A stretch of 64,000 nt of DNA from Pictodentalium vernedei (taxonomy: Eukaryota; Mollusca; Scaphopoda; Dentaliida; Dentaliidae), in the NCBI GenBank assembly GCA_031216915.1, contig CM062289.1, forward strand, positions 64,921,741 to 64,985,740, written 5' to 3'. Shown piece after piece: positions 33,900 through 46,978 of this stretch (positions are counted from its first letter, which is position 1; the number at the start of each line of letters is the position of its first letter). The translations under genes and the position numbers were made by a program. The notes under the pieces are model-generated. The model had not been told where the DNA came from. It searched no databases and saw only the letters and a list, made by a program, of their open reading frames with translations.

Positions 33900-36800
33900 T
33901 TAATATTACTGCTTGTGGGCAGAAACTGACAAAAAGAAAACAAAAAGGTTGCATTCTGGGTTTTTTTAAGGTTCGAGTGACACAGTCCGGGCAGTAGGGC
34001 TTAGAATAAGAAATATCTGAATAAGTGAAAAGAATTTTTGTTGTAAGCTTAGTCTTCAACTCTTTCCTATTTCTTGTTTTTCGGATGGATATATCTAATC
34101 CATAGTTTCGGAATAGCAAAGGCATGCAGGCAGGTTGTCTAGCGCTTTGGCTCTAGTTCTATGGCTACGTATAAGCCCTGTTTGGCGTGTATTCATAAAG
34201 TCATTATTTATAGTAGAACAGAAGCCAACAAAGGACTTCGGTAGGTTTCCATTTTGCCAATCGAACATAAATAAGGAAGCCTATAAAGTATACAAATCCT
34301 TTATTTTTAGTATTTTATCATTAATAAAAAAATATAAAGACGGTTACAGGCTTTTGATGCACACCATAAGGGAACTGCATAGATAAAATGACTTTGTATA
34401 AGTGTAAAGTATAGAGTTTTCATTAATTTGTGGGGTAGGATTTTTTCACTCTATTGAGGGCATAATTCGCAAGAGCAACTTGCGAGGAGATCTGAGATAT
34501 CTGGGCGTTATACGATAATTTTTCATCAATAGTTATGCCAAGAAACTTCATAAGATTTTTCTTTGTCGGCACAGTCACCGGTATTTTTTATATGAATATT
34601 ATTTTAATATTCCGCAGTGTTACATTCGTTTTTTGACATGGATTAAGAACAATATAGTTAGTTTTCGTAGGGTTCAGGACTAAGTGACTGGATGCGCACC
34701 AGTCAAATATTTTTTGAAGATCCTCATTAAATTCTGACACAAGCTTGTTTAACTCTGCCGCAGCTTTGTATGCGGAAGTATCATCAGCAAAGGATAACAG
34801 ATTTTAGCTCCGTTGAATTACAGATGTCATTTATGTGTATGAGGAAAATAATAGGTCCTAGTATTGAGCCTTGTGGTATTCCGCATCTTAGTCCAGATAG
34901 ATCAGATTTACTATCACCAAAAAGAGACAATGATTCCTATTTTGTAAGTAACTCTCAAACCAGTTGTTCGCATTCCCTCTTATACCATAGTATTCTAATT
35001 TTTGAAGTAGTATTTCATGGCTAATAGTGTCGAAGGCTTTTGAAAGGTCTAGAAATAGGGCTGACTAGAGTTCTGTCTTTACTATTTTTATAATTTTATT
35101 CGGCTATATATTTTAATAGATACATAACAGGGTGCAGTGTGCTATGGTGCTTCCTGAAGCCATATTGGTGGATATAGAGAATTTCGAATTTATGTACGAC
35201 GTTTACAAGTCTTATAGACATTAGCTTTTCTAGAACTTTAGAAAAAACAGGCAAAATACTGATTGCCCTGTAATTTGTAAAATTATTCTGTTCGCCCGCT
35301 TTAAAGGCGGGAGTTACCTTAGCAATTTTCATCCTGTCTGGAACTATTCCCTAACTGAATGAATTATTCATAATGTATTGAATGTTTCAGAATACTGGTT
35401 GTGATATTTTTATAGTTACTTTAAATTTACAATATTTGAGATTTCGGTAGACGATGTAGGTCTTATAAAAAAGTTCCCCATAAAAGAAGAATTCCAGAAC
35501 TCGGCAAATGATTTACGAGGTTTGGATATTTGATTTGACGTCTGAATTCCAATGTTGGCGAAAAAGTTATTGAATTCTTGTGCAGTTTGATTTGGTGCAT
35601 ATATCTTTGTATCATCAAGATTAAAAAATGATGGTACGGTTCGTTTGTTTTTATACTTATTCAATGCGTTATTTAGGATTTGCCACGTCTTCCGCGTGTT
35701 ATTCTTATTTTCTAAAAGTACTTTTTCATAGTATAAGGCTTTGCATTGTTTCTTAATTTTGTTAAATATCCAACAGTAATTTTTATAATTTCTGACATTC
35801 TCCTCAGTGGGAGCTTTTAATGTTTTGTTAAGAAATATGTTCTTATTTATTGGTAGCCGAAACTAGAAGACCTTTTGTCATCCAGGGCTGCTGCTTTGTG
35901 TATTTCTTATTTTGTTGATGGCATTGGGGAGGGAATGCTGTCTCACAGGCATTCAAATAAATATTAAGGAATGTTTCGTAAGCTTCATTTGGGCAATTTG
36001 TTTCCATAACCGGACTAAAGTCACATTGGAACAACAACGACTTAAAGCGTTCGAGAGTATAGGAATTTATTTTTCTGGTGAAGATCTGTTTTGGTCAAAT
36101 AGGTTTGGAATGTGAAATGTCGACATAAAAAATCCCAAAGTGATCCGAAACATCAGTAAGGATTATTTCAGAAAAAAAAATTGAGACATCATTGGAAAAT
36201 ATATTATCTATAAGCGTAGCACTGCGATCTGTTACTCTGGTTGGTTTTATAATAACAGGTAGGAAGCCCTCACTAAAAATTAAATCAATAAATGATTCAG
36301 TTTTGGAATGAGACACTACTTTTAGGAGGTCAATATTTAAATTGCCCTTAATGACAGAGGGTTTCTTTTCTTTATTCAGGACATCAGTCACTTGGTTCAT
36401 TTTTGATTGAAACAGGTTGATATCTGCTCTCTGGGCCGTAAATGGTCTATGCATTACTTCAATTACCTTGGAGGATTTTTTGTACTTTAATTCAATGAAG
36501 ATGGACTCTGAGATGTGCGGTAGAAAAATGGAAAGGTCTTGTCGGATACTAAAAGAAATGTCGCGTTTTTATAAACATGACCGTCGTCATCAATAGAGCT
36601 CACATGTTTTTGTAAAGGGCGGTATCCTTCGTGGGTATAGGACATATTCCATATAGTGGATTCTGAAGATTTCCGTTAGACCGATCACATCGAAGATGTT
36701 CTCTGTATCATTGAGTTCAGAGAGCAAGTGATGTAAGGGGTCCCATTGAGCACTGGGACTTTGACAATTAATATGAAATACTGAAAAGGATCCTTGTGCA

Positions 36801-37140
36801 CCACTGAGCTCATCTCACAACTCACCGGGAAGGAAATATTTACAATCAGTATCATTAAATTTGGCTGCTGAATCATTATCTGTTTTATCATTCAGTAGAT
36901 GAACTAAATCGTAGTCATGATCCTCCTGGATCTCGCCCAATTTAACACTACCCGTCATGGTATCTGAACCGACCACCTGCATCACAAATGCATAGCGAGT
37001 GGAGAAAATATTTAACGGAGTAGGTTCGTCAAGCAATAAATATTCGTTGTGAAATTTTGAGAATGTGATAAACGTCGATGGAGTGTTAACATGAATGGAA
37101 TTTAATGACGATTCCTCGTACAATGTTGCATCACACAAAA
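33900..37140 (-). mobile_element. Broken non-LTR retrotransposon on the minus strand
   Basis: Order on the minus strand. Endonuclease end (36454-36095): VIKGNLNIDLLK, ATLIDNIFSND and VSDHFGIFYVDI, the latter two typical of LINE endonucleases. Linker (36037-35416): KKYTKQQPWMTKGL, EFNNFFANIG. RT (35332 onward): KIAKVTPAFKAGEQNNFTNY, SVLEKLM-like block, HQYGFRKHHST. Around 35050-34780 are [14 protein letters not shown]-like and LLSFADDTS sequences with stops between them. The tail at 34300-33900 gives LYTL, FMFDWQNGNLPKSF and NTRQTG, the C-terminal region of the CR1/Rex-like type. Many stops; inactive. 37140-36815 may be an N-terminal part of unknown function. Confidence 0.8.
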
Positions 37141-37780
37141 TGAAAATAAAAAAGATTAGAAAATAGAAAAGTGTATTACTTTTCAGAATAATGGTGTAGG
37201 GTGGAAGTTTTCGTTCGCTAGTCCGGTGTTATGAAATTAGTAAAATTGTAACTGTTTTAATTGCTGGGATGTTGAATTATTATTCTATTCTCAATTGGAA
37301 GGTTTTGGATACAAAACTGATGATATTGATATCAGGATTACATGTATTATTTTCCACTGGAAGAAAGTTTGAGTAGCAAACCAGCACGGATGACAGAGCA
37401 TCACATGGCACACTCAGGACTTTGGGAGGGAGGGTGGGGGAGTTAGATACACTCATCAGTATCATCATCAGCCCTGGATCCAGAATCCTCTCTACGTGCT
37501 CAGAAATTAATTCAACCCGCTATTAGCATATAGAACTCATAATCCGTGGTCCGAATAATCTTAATAATATATCAAGAACGCCTTTTTGTCAGATGGGACA
37601 TTCATGTAATTTGGAAGATAGTATTTGCAAAATCAATGATGGCCTGAGAGTAAATAGAATAATTTCTATTGGAAATACGTTAGAGTAGCCAATGGGCAGA
37701 GAGGATACAGGATCACGTGGCACAGTCAGAACCTTGGGGTAGATACACCCTTCAGTTTCATCATCAGCCCTGGAGTATTT
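37141..37780. other. Sequence between LINE and satellite, no gene seen
   Basis: CATCATCAGCCCTGGA occurs at about 37464 and again near 37758, with a shared AGCACACTCAG/GCACAGTCAG-like context. This indicates a partly duplicated ~290-bp block at the array border. Confidence 0.45.
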
Positions 37781-40700
37781 ATAACTTGAGTGGAAACTAG
37801 CAATATTTGAGGTTATAAGAAGGTGTAATATTAAACTTGGGTGGAGACTATCAATATTTATGGTTATAAGAAGGTGTAATATTTTTAACTTGAGTGGAGA
37901 CTATCAATATTTGCGGTTATAAGAAGGTGTAATATTTATAACTTGAGTGGACACTATCAATATTTGTAATTATAAGAAGGTGTTATATTTATAACTTGAA
38001 TGGAGACTATTAATATTTGTGGTTATAAGAAGGTATGATATTTATAACTTGAGTGGAGACTATTAATATTTGCGGTTATAAGAAAGTGTAATATTTATAA
38101 CTTTATTGGAGACTGTCAATATTTGCGGTTGTAAGAAGGTGTAATATTTATAACTTAAGTATTTGTGGTTATAAGAAGGTGTAATATTTATAACTTGAAT
38201 GGAGACTATCAATATTTGTGGTTATAAGAAGGTGTAATATTTATAACTTGAATGGAGACTATCAATATTTGCGTTTGTAAGAAGGTGTAATATTTATAAC
38301 TTGAGTGGAGACTATCAATATTTGTGGTTATAAGAAGGTGTTATATTTATAACTTGAGTGGAGACTATCAACATTTGTGGTTATAAGAAGGTGTAATATT
38401 TATAACTTGAGTGGGGACTATCAATATTTGTGGCTATAAGAAGGTGTAATATTTATAACTTGAGTGGAGACTATCAATATTTGTGGTTATAAGAATGTGT
38501 TATATTTATAACTTGAGTGGAGACTATCAACATTTGTGGTTATAAGAAGGTGTAATATTTATAACTTGAGTGGAGACTATCAATATTTGTGGTTATAAGA
38601 AGGTGTGATATTTATAACTTGAACGGACACTATCAATATGCGTGGTTATAAGAAGGTGTAATATTTATAACTTTATTGGAGACTGTCAATATTTGCGGTT
38701 GTAAGAAGGTGTAATATTTATAACTTCAATATTTGTGGTTATAAGAAGGTGTAATATTTATAACTTGAATGGAGACTATTAATATTTGCGATTATAAGAA
38801 GGTGTAATATTTATAATTTCAATATTTGTGGTTATAAGAAGGTGTAATATTTATAACTTGAATGGAGACTATCAATATTTCTGGTTATAAGAAGGTGCAA
38901 TATTTATAACTTGAATGGAGACTGTCAATATTTGCGTTTGTAAGAAGGTGTTATATTTATAACTTGAGTTGGGACTATCTATATTTGCGGTTATAAGAAG
39001 GTGTAATATTTATAACTTTATTGGAGACTGTCAATATTTGCGTTTGTAAGAAGGTGTAATATATATAACCTCAATATTTGTGGTTATAAGAAGGTGTAAT
39101 ATTTATAACTTGAATGGAGACCATCAATATTTGTGGTTATAAGAAGGTGTAATATTTATAACTTTATTGGAGACTGTCAATATTTGCGGTTGTAAGAAGG
39201 TGTAATATTTATAACTTCAATATTTGTGGTTATAAGAAGGTGTAATATTTATAACTTGAATGGAGACTATCAATATTTGTGGTTATAAGAAGGTGTAATA
39301 TTTATAACTTGAATGGAGACTATCAATATTTGCGTTTGTAAGAAGGTGTAATATTTATAACTTGAGTGGAGACTATCAATATTTGTGGTTATAAGAAGGT
39401 GTTATATTTATAACTTGAGTGGAGACTATCAACATTTGTGGTTATAAGAAGGTGTAATATTTATAACTTGAGTGGGGACTATCAATATTTGTGGCTATAA
39501 GAAGGTGTAATATTTATAACTTGAGTGGAGACTATCAATATTTGTGGTTATAAGAAGGTGTTATATTTATAACTTGAGTGGAGACTATCAACATTTGTGG
39601 TTATAAGAAGGTGTAATATTTATAACTTGAGTGGAGACTATCAATATTTGTGGTTATAAGAAGGTGTGATATTTATAACTTGAATGGATACTATCAATAT
39701 GCGTGGTTATAAGAAGGTGTAATATTTATAACTTTATTGGAGACTGTCAATATTTGCGGTTGTAAGAAGGTGTAATATTTATAACTTCAATATTTGTGGT
39801 TATAAGAAGGTGTAATATTTATAACTTGAATGGAGACTATCAATATTTGTGGTTATAAGAAGGTGTAATAGTTATAACTTGAATGGAGACTATCAATATT
39901 TGCGTTTGTAAGAAGGTGTAATATTTATAACTTGAGTGGAGACTATCAATATTTGTGGTTATAAGAAGGTGTTACATTTATAACTTGAGTGGAGACTATC
40001 AACATTTATGGTTATAAGAAGGTGTAATATTTATAACTTGAGTGGGGACTATCAATATTTGTGGCTTTAAGAAGGTGTAATATTTATAACTTGAGTGGAG
40101 ACTATCAATATTTGTGGTTATAAGAAGGTGTTATATTTATAACTTGAGTGGAGACTATCAACATTTGTGGTTATAAGAAGGTGTAATATTTATAACTTGA
40201 ATGGATACTATCAATATGCGTGGTTATAAGAAGGTGTAATATTTATAACTTTATTGGAGACTGTCAATATTTGCGGTTGTAAGAAGGTGTAATATTTATA
40301 ACTTGAGTGGAGACTATCAATATTTGTGGTTATAAGAAGGTGTTATATTTATAACTTGAGTGGAGACTATCAACATTTGTGGTTATAAGAAGGTGTAATA
40401 TTTATAACTTGAGTGGGGACTATCAATATTTGTGGCTATAAGAAGGTGTAATATTTATAACTTGAGTGGAGACTATCAGTATATGTGGTTATAAGAAGGT
40501 GTTATATTTATAACTTGAGTGGAGACTATCAACATTTGTGGTTATAAGAAGGTGTAATATTTATAACTTTATTTGCGTTTGTAAGAAGGTGTTATATTTA
40601 TAACTTGAGTGGGGACTATCTATATTTGCGGTTATAAGAAGGTGTAATATTTATAACTTTATTGGAGACTGTCAATATTTGCGTTTGTAAGAAGGTGTAA

Positions 40701-43345
40701 TATATATAACCTCAATATTTGTGGTTATAAGAAGGTGTAATATTTATAACTTGAATGGAGACCATCAATATTTGTGGTTATAAGAAGGTGTAATATTTAT
40801 AACTTTATTGGAGACTGTCAATATTTGCGGTTGTAAGAAGGTGTAATATTTATAACTTCAATATTTGTGGTTATAAGAAGGTGTAATATTTATAACTTGA
40901 ATGGAGACTATCAATATTTGCGTTTGTAAGAAGGTGTGATATTTATAACTTGAGTGGAGACTATCAATATTTGTGGTTATAAGAAGGTGTTATATTTATA
41001 ACTTGAGTGGAGACTATCAACATTTGTGGTTATAAGAAGGTGTAATATTTATAACTTGAGTGGGGACTATCAATATTTGTGGCTATAAGGTGTAATATTT
41101 ATAACTTGAGTGGAGACTATCAATATTTGTGGTTATAAGAAGGTGTTATATTTATAACTTGAGTGGAGACTATCAACATTTGTGGTTATAAGAAGGAGTA
41201 ATATTTATAACTTGAGTGGAGACTATCAATATTTGTGGTTATAAGAAGGTGTGATATTTATAACTTGAATGGATACTATCAATATGCGTGGTTATAAGAA
41301 GGTGTAATATTTATAACTTTATTGGAGACTGTCAATATTTGCGGTTGTAAGAAGGTGTAATATTTATAACTTCAATATTTGTGGTTATAAGAAGGTGTAA
41401 TATTTATAACTTGAATGGAGACTATCAATATTTGTGGTTATAAGAAGGTGTAATAGTTATAACTTGAATGGAGACTATCAATATTTGCGTTTGTAAGAAG
41501 GTGTAATATTTATAACTTGAGTGGAGACTATCAATATTTGTGGTTATAAGAAGGTGTTATATTTATAACTTGAGTGGAGACTATCAACATTTATGGTTAT
41601 AAGAAGGTGTAATATTTATAACTTGAGTGGGGACTATCAATATTTGTGGCTATAAGAAGGTGTAATATTTATAACTTGAGGGGAGACTATCAATATTTGT
41701 GGTTATAAGAAGGTGTTATATTTATAACTTGAGTGGAGACTATCAACATTTGTGGTTATAAGAAGGTGTAATATTTATAACTTGAGTGGAGACTATCAAT
41801 ATTTGTGGTTATAAGAAGGTGTGATATTTATAACTTGAATGGATACTATCAATATGCGTGGTTATAAGAAGGTGTAATATTTATAACTTTATTGGAGACT
41901 GTCAATATTTGCGGTTGTAAGAAGGTGTAATATTTATAACTTCAATATTTGTGGTTATAAGAAGGTGTAATATTTATAACTTGAATGGAGACTATTAATA
42001 TTTGCGATTATAAGAAGGTGTAATATTTATAATTTCAATATTTGTGGTTATAAGAAGGTGTAATATTTATAACTTGAATGGAGACTATCAATATTTCTGG
42101 TTATAAGAAGGTGCAATATTTATAACTTGAATGGAGACTATCAATATTTGTGGTTATAAGAAGGTGTAATATTTATAACTTGAGTGGGGACTATCAATAT
42201 TTGCGGTTATAAGAAGGTGTAATATTTATAACTTTATTGGAGACTGTCAATATTTGCGTTTGTAAGAAGGTGTAATATATATAACCTCAATATTTGTGGT
42301 TATAAGAAGGTGTAATATTTATAACTTGAATGGAGACTATCAATATTTGTGGTTATAAGAAGGTGTAATATTTATAACTTTATTGGAAACTGTCAATATT
42401 TGCGGTTGTAAGAAGGTGTAATATTTATAACTTCAATATTTGTGGTTATAAGGTGTAATATTTATAACTTGAATGGAGATTATCAATATTTGTGGTTATA
42501 AGAAGGTGTAATATTTATAACTTGAATGGAGACTATTAATATTTGCGGTTATAAGAAGGTGTAATATTTATAACTTTATTGGAAACTGTCAATATTTGCG
42601 GTTGTAAGAAGGTGTAATATTTATAACTTCAATATTTGTGGCTATAAGAAAGTGTAATATTTATAACTTGAGTTGAGACTCTCAATATTTGTGGTTATAA
42701 GAAGGTGGAATATTTATAACTTGAATGGAGACTATCAATATTTGTGGTTATAAGACGGTGTAATATTTAAAACTTGAGTGGAGCCTATCAATATTTGTGG
42801 TTGTAAGAAGGTGTAATATTTATAATTTGAATGGAGACTATCAATATTTGTGGTTATAAGAAGGTGTAATATTTAAAACCTGAGTGGGGACTATCAATAT
42901 TTGTGGTTATAAAAGGTGTAATATTTAAAACTTGAATGGAGACTATCAATATTTGTGGTTATAAGAAGGTGTAATATTTAAAACCTGAGTGGGGACTATC
43001 AATATTTGTGGTTATAAAAGGTGTAATATTTAAAACTTGAATGGAGACTATCAATATTTGTGGTTATAAAAGGTGTAATATTTATAACTTTAGTGGAGAC
43101 TATCAATATTTGTGGTTATAAAAGGTGTAATATTTATAACTTGAGTGGAGACTATCAATATTTGTGGCTATAAGAAGGTGTAATATTTAAAACTTGAGTG
43201 GGGACTATCAATATCTGTGGTTATAAAAGGTGTAATATTTATAACTTGAGTGGAGACTATCAATATTTGTGGTTATAAGAAGGTGTAATATTTATAACTT
43301 GAATGGAGACTATCAATATTTGCGGTTGTTAGAAGGTGTAATATT
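37781..43345 (+). repeat. 5.5-kb satellite array, 53-bp unit
   Basis: About 105 copies of TTATAACTTGAGTGGAGACT, ATCAATATTTGTGG and TTATAAGAAGGTGTAATAT. A frequent short variant lacks about 19 bp (ATAACTTCAATATTTGTGG). A rare variant with ATGCGTGG occurs at 38638, 39699, 40215, 41284 and 41854, spaced 1061, 516, 1069 and 570 bp. This indicates higher-order units of about 1.06 kb, some split in half. All frames carry stops, so there is no coding potential. The array is in the intron between exons B and C. Confidence 0.9.
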
Positions 43346-43864
43346 AAACTTTGAGAACCGGGAGATTTCTTTCAAGGATTGATTCTATTTGATTCGAAGT
43401 CCTCTGTCGGATTCGATCCGGAGTTGGTATGGCCCAGTGTCCCTGTCCTTAATTTTGGCTATAACTGCCACGGTAACAATTTAATTTATTACAAATTCAT
43501 GCAATGGCAAATGATTGACAAAGCAAGTGAATGAAAATGAACAGAGTATCAGGTACGTGTGGTAAATAACGTACTTACTACGTCTTCGTCGCCAGGTTGT
43601 CCTTGATGATTTTTCGACTGTCGGCTAGAATAAATATTCATCAACGGAGGCAACGATCTACGGCTAGTGGGTTTAATCGACGAATCGCCATATGCCAACC
43701 GGACATAACAGCTATGAATCTCAAAACTTCACAAAAGGTTCCTCATCCTTAAGTCTCATACGAATATCTGTAATGGATGCCGAACGTTATTTTGCCTGGT
43801 TATTTGTATTTTCTTCTCGCACAATACATTCGGACTAAGCCAATAACATTCGTTTTACTTTCAG
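43346..43864. other. Intron end before exon C, no gene seen
   Basis: Non-repetitive sequence ending with CATTCGTTTTACTTTCAG, a clear polypyrimidine tract and acceptor. Confidence 0.5.
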
Positions 43865-43947
43865 AATAGGACGGCGCTTGACAATTTCATTGAGTATGGC
43901 ATTATGTTCTTTGTGTGCTTTTTGTGTTGTTCCAGTTTCCTATATCG
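43865..43947 (+). CDS. SLC22-like transporter, exon C (GRR motif and TM9)
   Basis: An 83-bp internal exon between TTTCAG and GTAAGT. In phase with exon B the junction reads NNR-IGRRLTISLSMALCSL and continues CAFCVVPVSYI. The N-R-I-G-R-R motif between TM8 and TM9 is the second signature loop of SLC22/major facilitator transporters. A hydrophobic TM9 follows it. The exon is open and undamaged with strong splice sites. The next exon (TM10-TM12) was not found before 64000. Confidence 0.9.
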
Positions 43948-44183
43948 GTAAGTACTAAACATTAAAAAGAACTCCAACTTCCATTAGGGATTGAAATCAA
44001 AGTGTTATTGTGAGACAATACACTGGAGTCCATAGCTATAGTTACAATACAATTTCTGAAAACATGGAGTATGACACAAACATTAGAATATTCACAGGAT
44101 CGCTGTGGAAAAATCGTTTCATTTAAGTGAGAAAGCATTTGTTCCGAGTTATTGGTAAGAACAGCTCAAGAGTGAAGTTGCAT
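43948..44183. other. Start of the next intron, no gene seen
   Basis: No motif or repeat was noticed before the MITE. Confidence 0.4.
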
Positions 44184-44391
44184 TGCAAACACAATTCTTG
44201 AATAACTATTCTTTTTCATTTTTTGTCTCAAAAACATAGGTTATGACCCCTCTTTGGAACGAGCTCGACGAGCTCGTTCCAAGGAGGGGTCATAATCTAT
44301 GTTGTTAAAACAAAAAATAATGAAAATTAATTGGCGATTTTTGTGAATAGCGCTGGCCGGTTTTGGCCGTTAGGTTGGGCAAAGGGATATA
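44184..44391 (-). mobile_element. TTAA palindromic MITE, copy 6
   Basis: The core hairpin is AACATAGGTTATGACCCCTC with complement AGGGGTCATAATCTATGT around GAACGAGCTCGACGAGCTCG. GCGCTGGCCGGTTTTGGCCG follows on the right. The terminal TTAA has mutated (AAAGGGATAT). Confidence 0.75.
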
Positions 44392-45312
44392 GGGCAGCAC
44401 GTGCATTGAGGATGTTAAGGAAGATTTGGCGTGCAATAATCTCTGCCCCTAACTGGTTTCATTTGTGCAGTGTAGATTAGCACGTGACCTTGATGATTTA
44501 AAGGACGCGACCTCAAATAATTTTCGTCTGCTTTTTTTTCTATACATAAAAGTAACTCTACAAACAAACGTTCTGCCTTACCAAGTAGAATACAGGCATT
44601 GGAAATGTGTTATGAAAACCACTTATTGAATACCACCTACACCTTGTATTATTGACGCACGGATTCGCAAAAGCCAATGAAATCCTTCGAGGGAAAACAG
44701 CAATATTCACGCAAGAAAGTAAACAGATCATTGTCGGTGATATTTTACTTTATAAATCTAACTTCCTTTCATATATTTCAAGTTCAGTTGTAGTATAAAA
44801 ACAGAACACAACTCGGGTAGAGCACGGGGTACAGCAAGTCACTTGATTATTTGTTTGCTTGTCGGCGTTTATCGACACTCAACACCCAGGGTTATTTCGT
44901 GCTAGATATTTTGCGGGTGATTCAAGCCGGTCAACTCGAATAGAACAGTCTACCAACGGCGAACAACGGTCGGACTGCCCACTTACTAGCACGGCTCAAA
45001 CAGTGTCAGCATCGATTGAAAGAACTCCAGTTAAATATTCCTAAAGCAGGGAAGATTTATGCCTTCCAGATGGTGCGCCGGCACCTCGCTGCCAAGAGGA
45101 GCATCGTCGCCTCCACCCCCACACCATCTCTTCGTTTGCAATGCGTGTAGAAGCAGGGAATCTCATCATTTTCATATGCGGATAAACTGATTAGCATTTC
45201 CGCATTAGGTTATTTTCAGACAGAGCAGTGGTAAAACAGAAACGCTCGGGCCGATAGATCTGATTTGAGCCTTTAAAACTGAGTTCCTTAATGACGTTTG
45301 ATAAATGCTGCT
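44392..45312. other. Intron sequence, no gene seen
   Basis: Nothing supported here. The open frame 44859-45044 has no motif. Confidence 0.4.
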
Positions 45313-45630
45313 TACAGTTAAAACCAGAAGACCTGTCATGAAATGAGCACACATAGCACGTCGATCTGCGCGTTAATCTACGCGTTATGACCATAGTAAA
45401 ACTATCAAATTCTGTGTGCACATGCAATGTTTCAGCCAATGGACCTCCGGGTAACCCGGAGGTCCATTGGCAGAAAATATCGCATGTGTCTGCTATGAGT
45501 AACCAGAAGAATCTGCAAGAATCTGCTGTGCTTTGGATTTCATTCTATATAGCAATTGCACGCAAGCCCCACGCGAAATTAAGCCTAGATAAGCGCACAG
45601 TTCGTGACAGGACTTCTAGTTTTAACTGTA
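45313..45630. mobile_element. TA-flanked MITE with CCAATGGACCTCC hairpin, copy 2
   Basis: It has the same 318-bp length, TA borders and TACAGTTAAAAC...GTTTTAACTGTA ends as the copy at 13847. The central hairpin is identical (CCAATGGACCTCCGGGTAAC and complement). The spacers between TIR and hairpin have diverged. The two copies are about 31 kb apart, in different introns. Confidence 0.85.
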
Positions 45631-46393
45631 CAGTGATGGGGAGAGTGCAGTTTGCATTTGCTCGGATGTCCGGAAATAATTTAATGTCACAGTTCGGGTT
45701 ATTGGATTAATGTATTACTGACCTGCCTTCGCTGTGTGTTGTTTATTAAATGTTTATTAGATGTTGATTTAAACGAAAATTTGTTTTTGAATTATAAGAC
45801 ACACAGGAAATAGTGATGAGATTCAGTAATAGTATAATCCCATAGTTCCATAGGGTTGTGAGATTACAGTATTACTAACCCTTCCATAGAATACAAAATA
45901 AATTCGTTCATTTTATTAGAAATTATATTCCATTGAATATTACTGACACTTCCATTGAATACAAAATAGATTCGTTCATTTTCTTGCAAATTACATTCCG
46001 TTGAATAACTCCGAACGCGTTTGGAAGGGTTACAATCCGATATAATTAACAGTTAAATCTGAGTGGGGAATGTCTTATATGCGATGTAAATTAGAATGAA
46101 TGTTGTTGAAAAATATTTTGTTGGAAAGTTTATTTCTCAAGTAGCTAAATATGTTTGGGTAACTTGATGATGATGTGCGTGTATGTGTGTGTGTGTGGGT
46201 GTGTGTGTGGGGGGGGGGGTATTTATTGAACAGACCACGTGTCTCTCCTGCCAAATACTCTTGCCAGTCAGTATGGAAAGGGTTAGATGGCTTACAGATT
46301 GGCCATCACGTTTTCCTTTGTAGCGTATATTTTCCAGAAAGGATCATACGCCAAGAAAAAACATTCGTAAATACATTTCGAGACGATCCAGGA
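45631..46393. other. Intron sequence with GT repeat
   Basis: A degenerate tandem pair at about 45880-46020 repeats CTTCCATAGAATACAAAATA / TTCCATTGAATACAAAATAG with ATTCGTTCATTTT. A GT-rich microsatellite with a G run lies at 46178-46220. No gene. Confidence 0.45.
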
Positions 46394-46560
46394 GCAGCAC
46401 TGGAGGGGGGGGGGGGGCGTCGAATGCACCAACCTTTGGGTGGTAGGCAGGGGGCGAATGCACCAACCTTTGGGTGGTAGGCCGGGGCGAATGCACCAAG
46501 CCCTTCACCACCAGGTGGAAGGCGGGGGGGGGGGGGGGGTGCGAATGCATCAACTTGGGG
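46394..46560 (+). repeat. Left terminal inverted repeat of the virus-like element
   Basis: Contains two tandem copies of GCGAATGCACCAACCTTTGG plus GTGGTAGGC, then a related GCGAATGCACCAAGCCC, a CCACCAGGTGGAA hairpin, G runs, and GCGAATGCATCAACTTGGGG. It is complementary to 57155-57324. Confidence 0.85.
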
Positions 46561-46978
46561 CACAAATTGTTTTGTATAACTACTACAGGGTACATCGGGT
46601 TCCCTATGTATCTGCCGCTAGCGGGATTGGCTATTACGTGGTGGGTATGTTCAATCCGTTAGGTGGGGTGCGGTGCAACCCATCAGGTGCCCGACGCGCA
46701 GTTCTGGATCGTACTAGCTCAGGACTAGGGCACCGAAACCGATGGGCCACATGCTTCGACCCACTAAAAGCATACAATGCGATTGATAATCATAAAAAAT
46801 GATTCACAACCTGTTGGCCTTGTTAAACTCATTTATTGGACATATTCACTCTGGCTTGATTCACAACGAATACTTTCACCGAGATGTTTCAGTGTTAGAC
46901 ATGCTCAGTTGAATCTATTCGGAGCAAATACTTTCGCTAGTGTAAGACTTAACACTGTACAAACGGTTGTTCATTTTG

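Noticed and set aside
46394-46560. CRISPR-like array from repeated GCGAATGCACCAAC units
   Set aside because: There are only two to three units without proper spacers, mirrored at 57155-57324. They are part of the terminal inverted repeats.
46306-46595. Proline-rich minus-strand frames as a gene
   Set aside because: They are translations of the G-rich TIR repeats.
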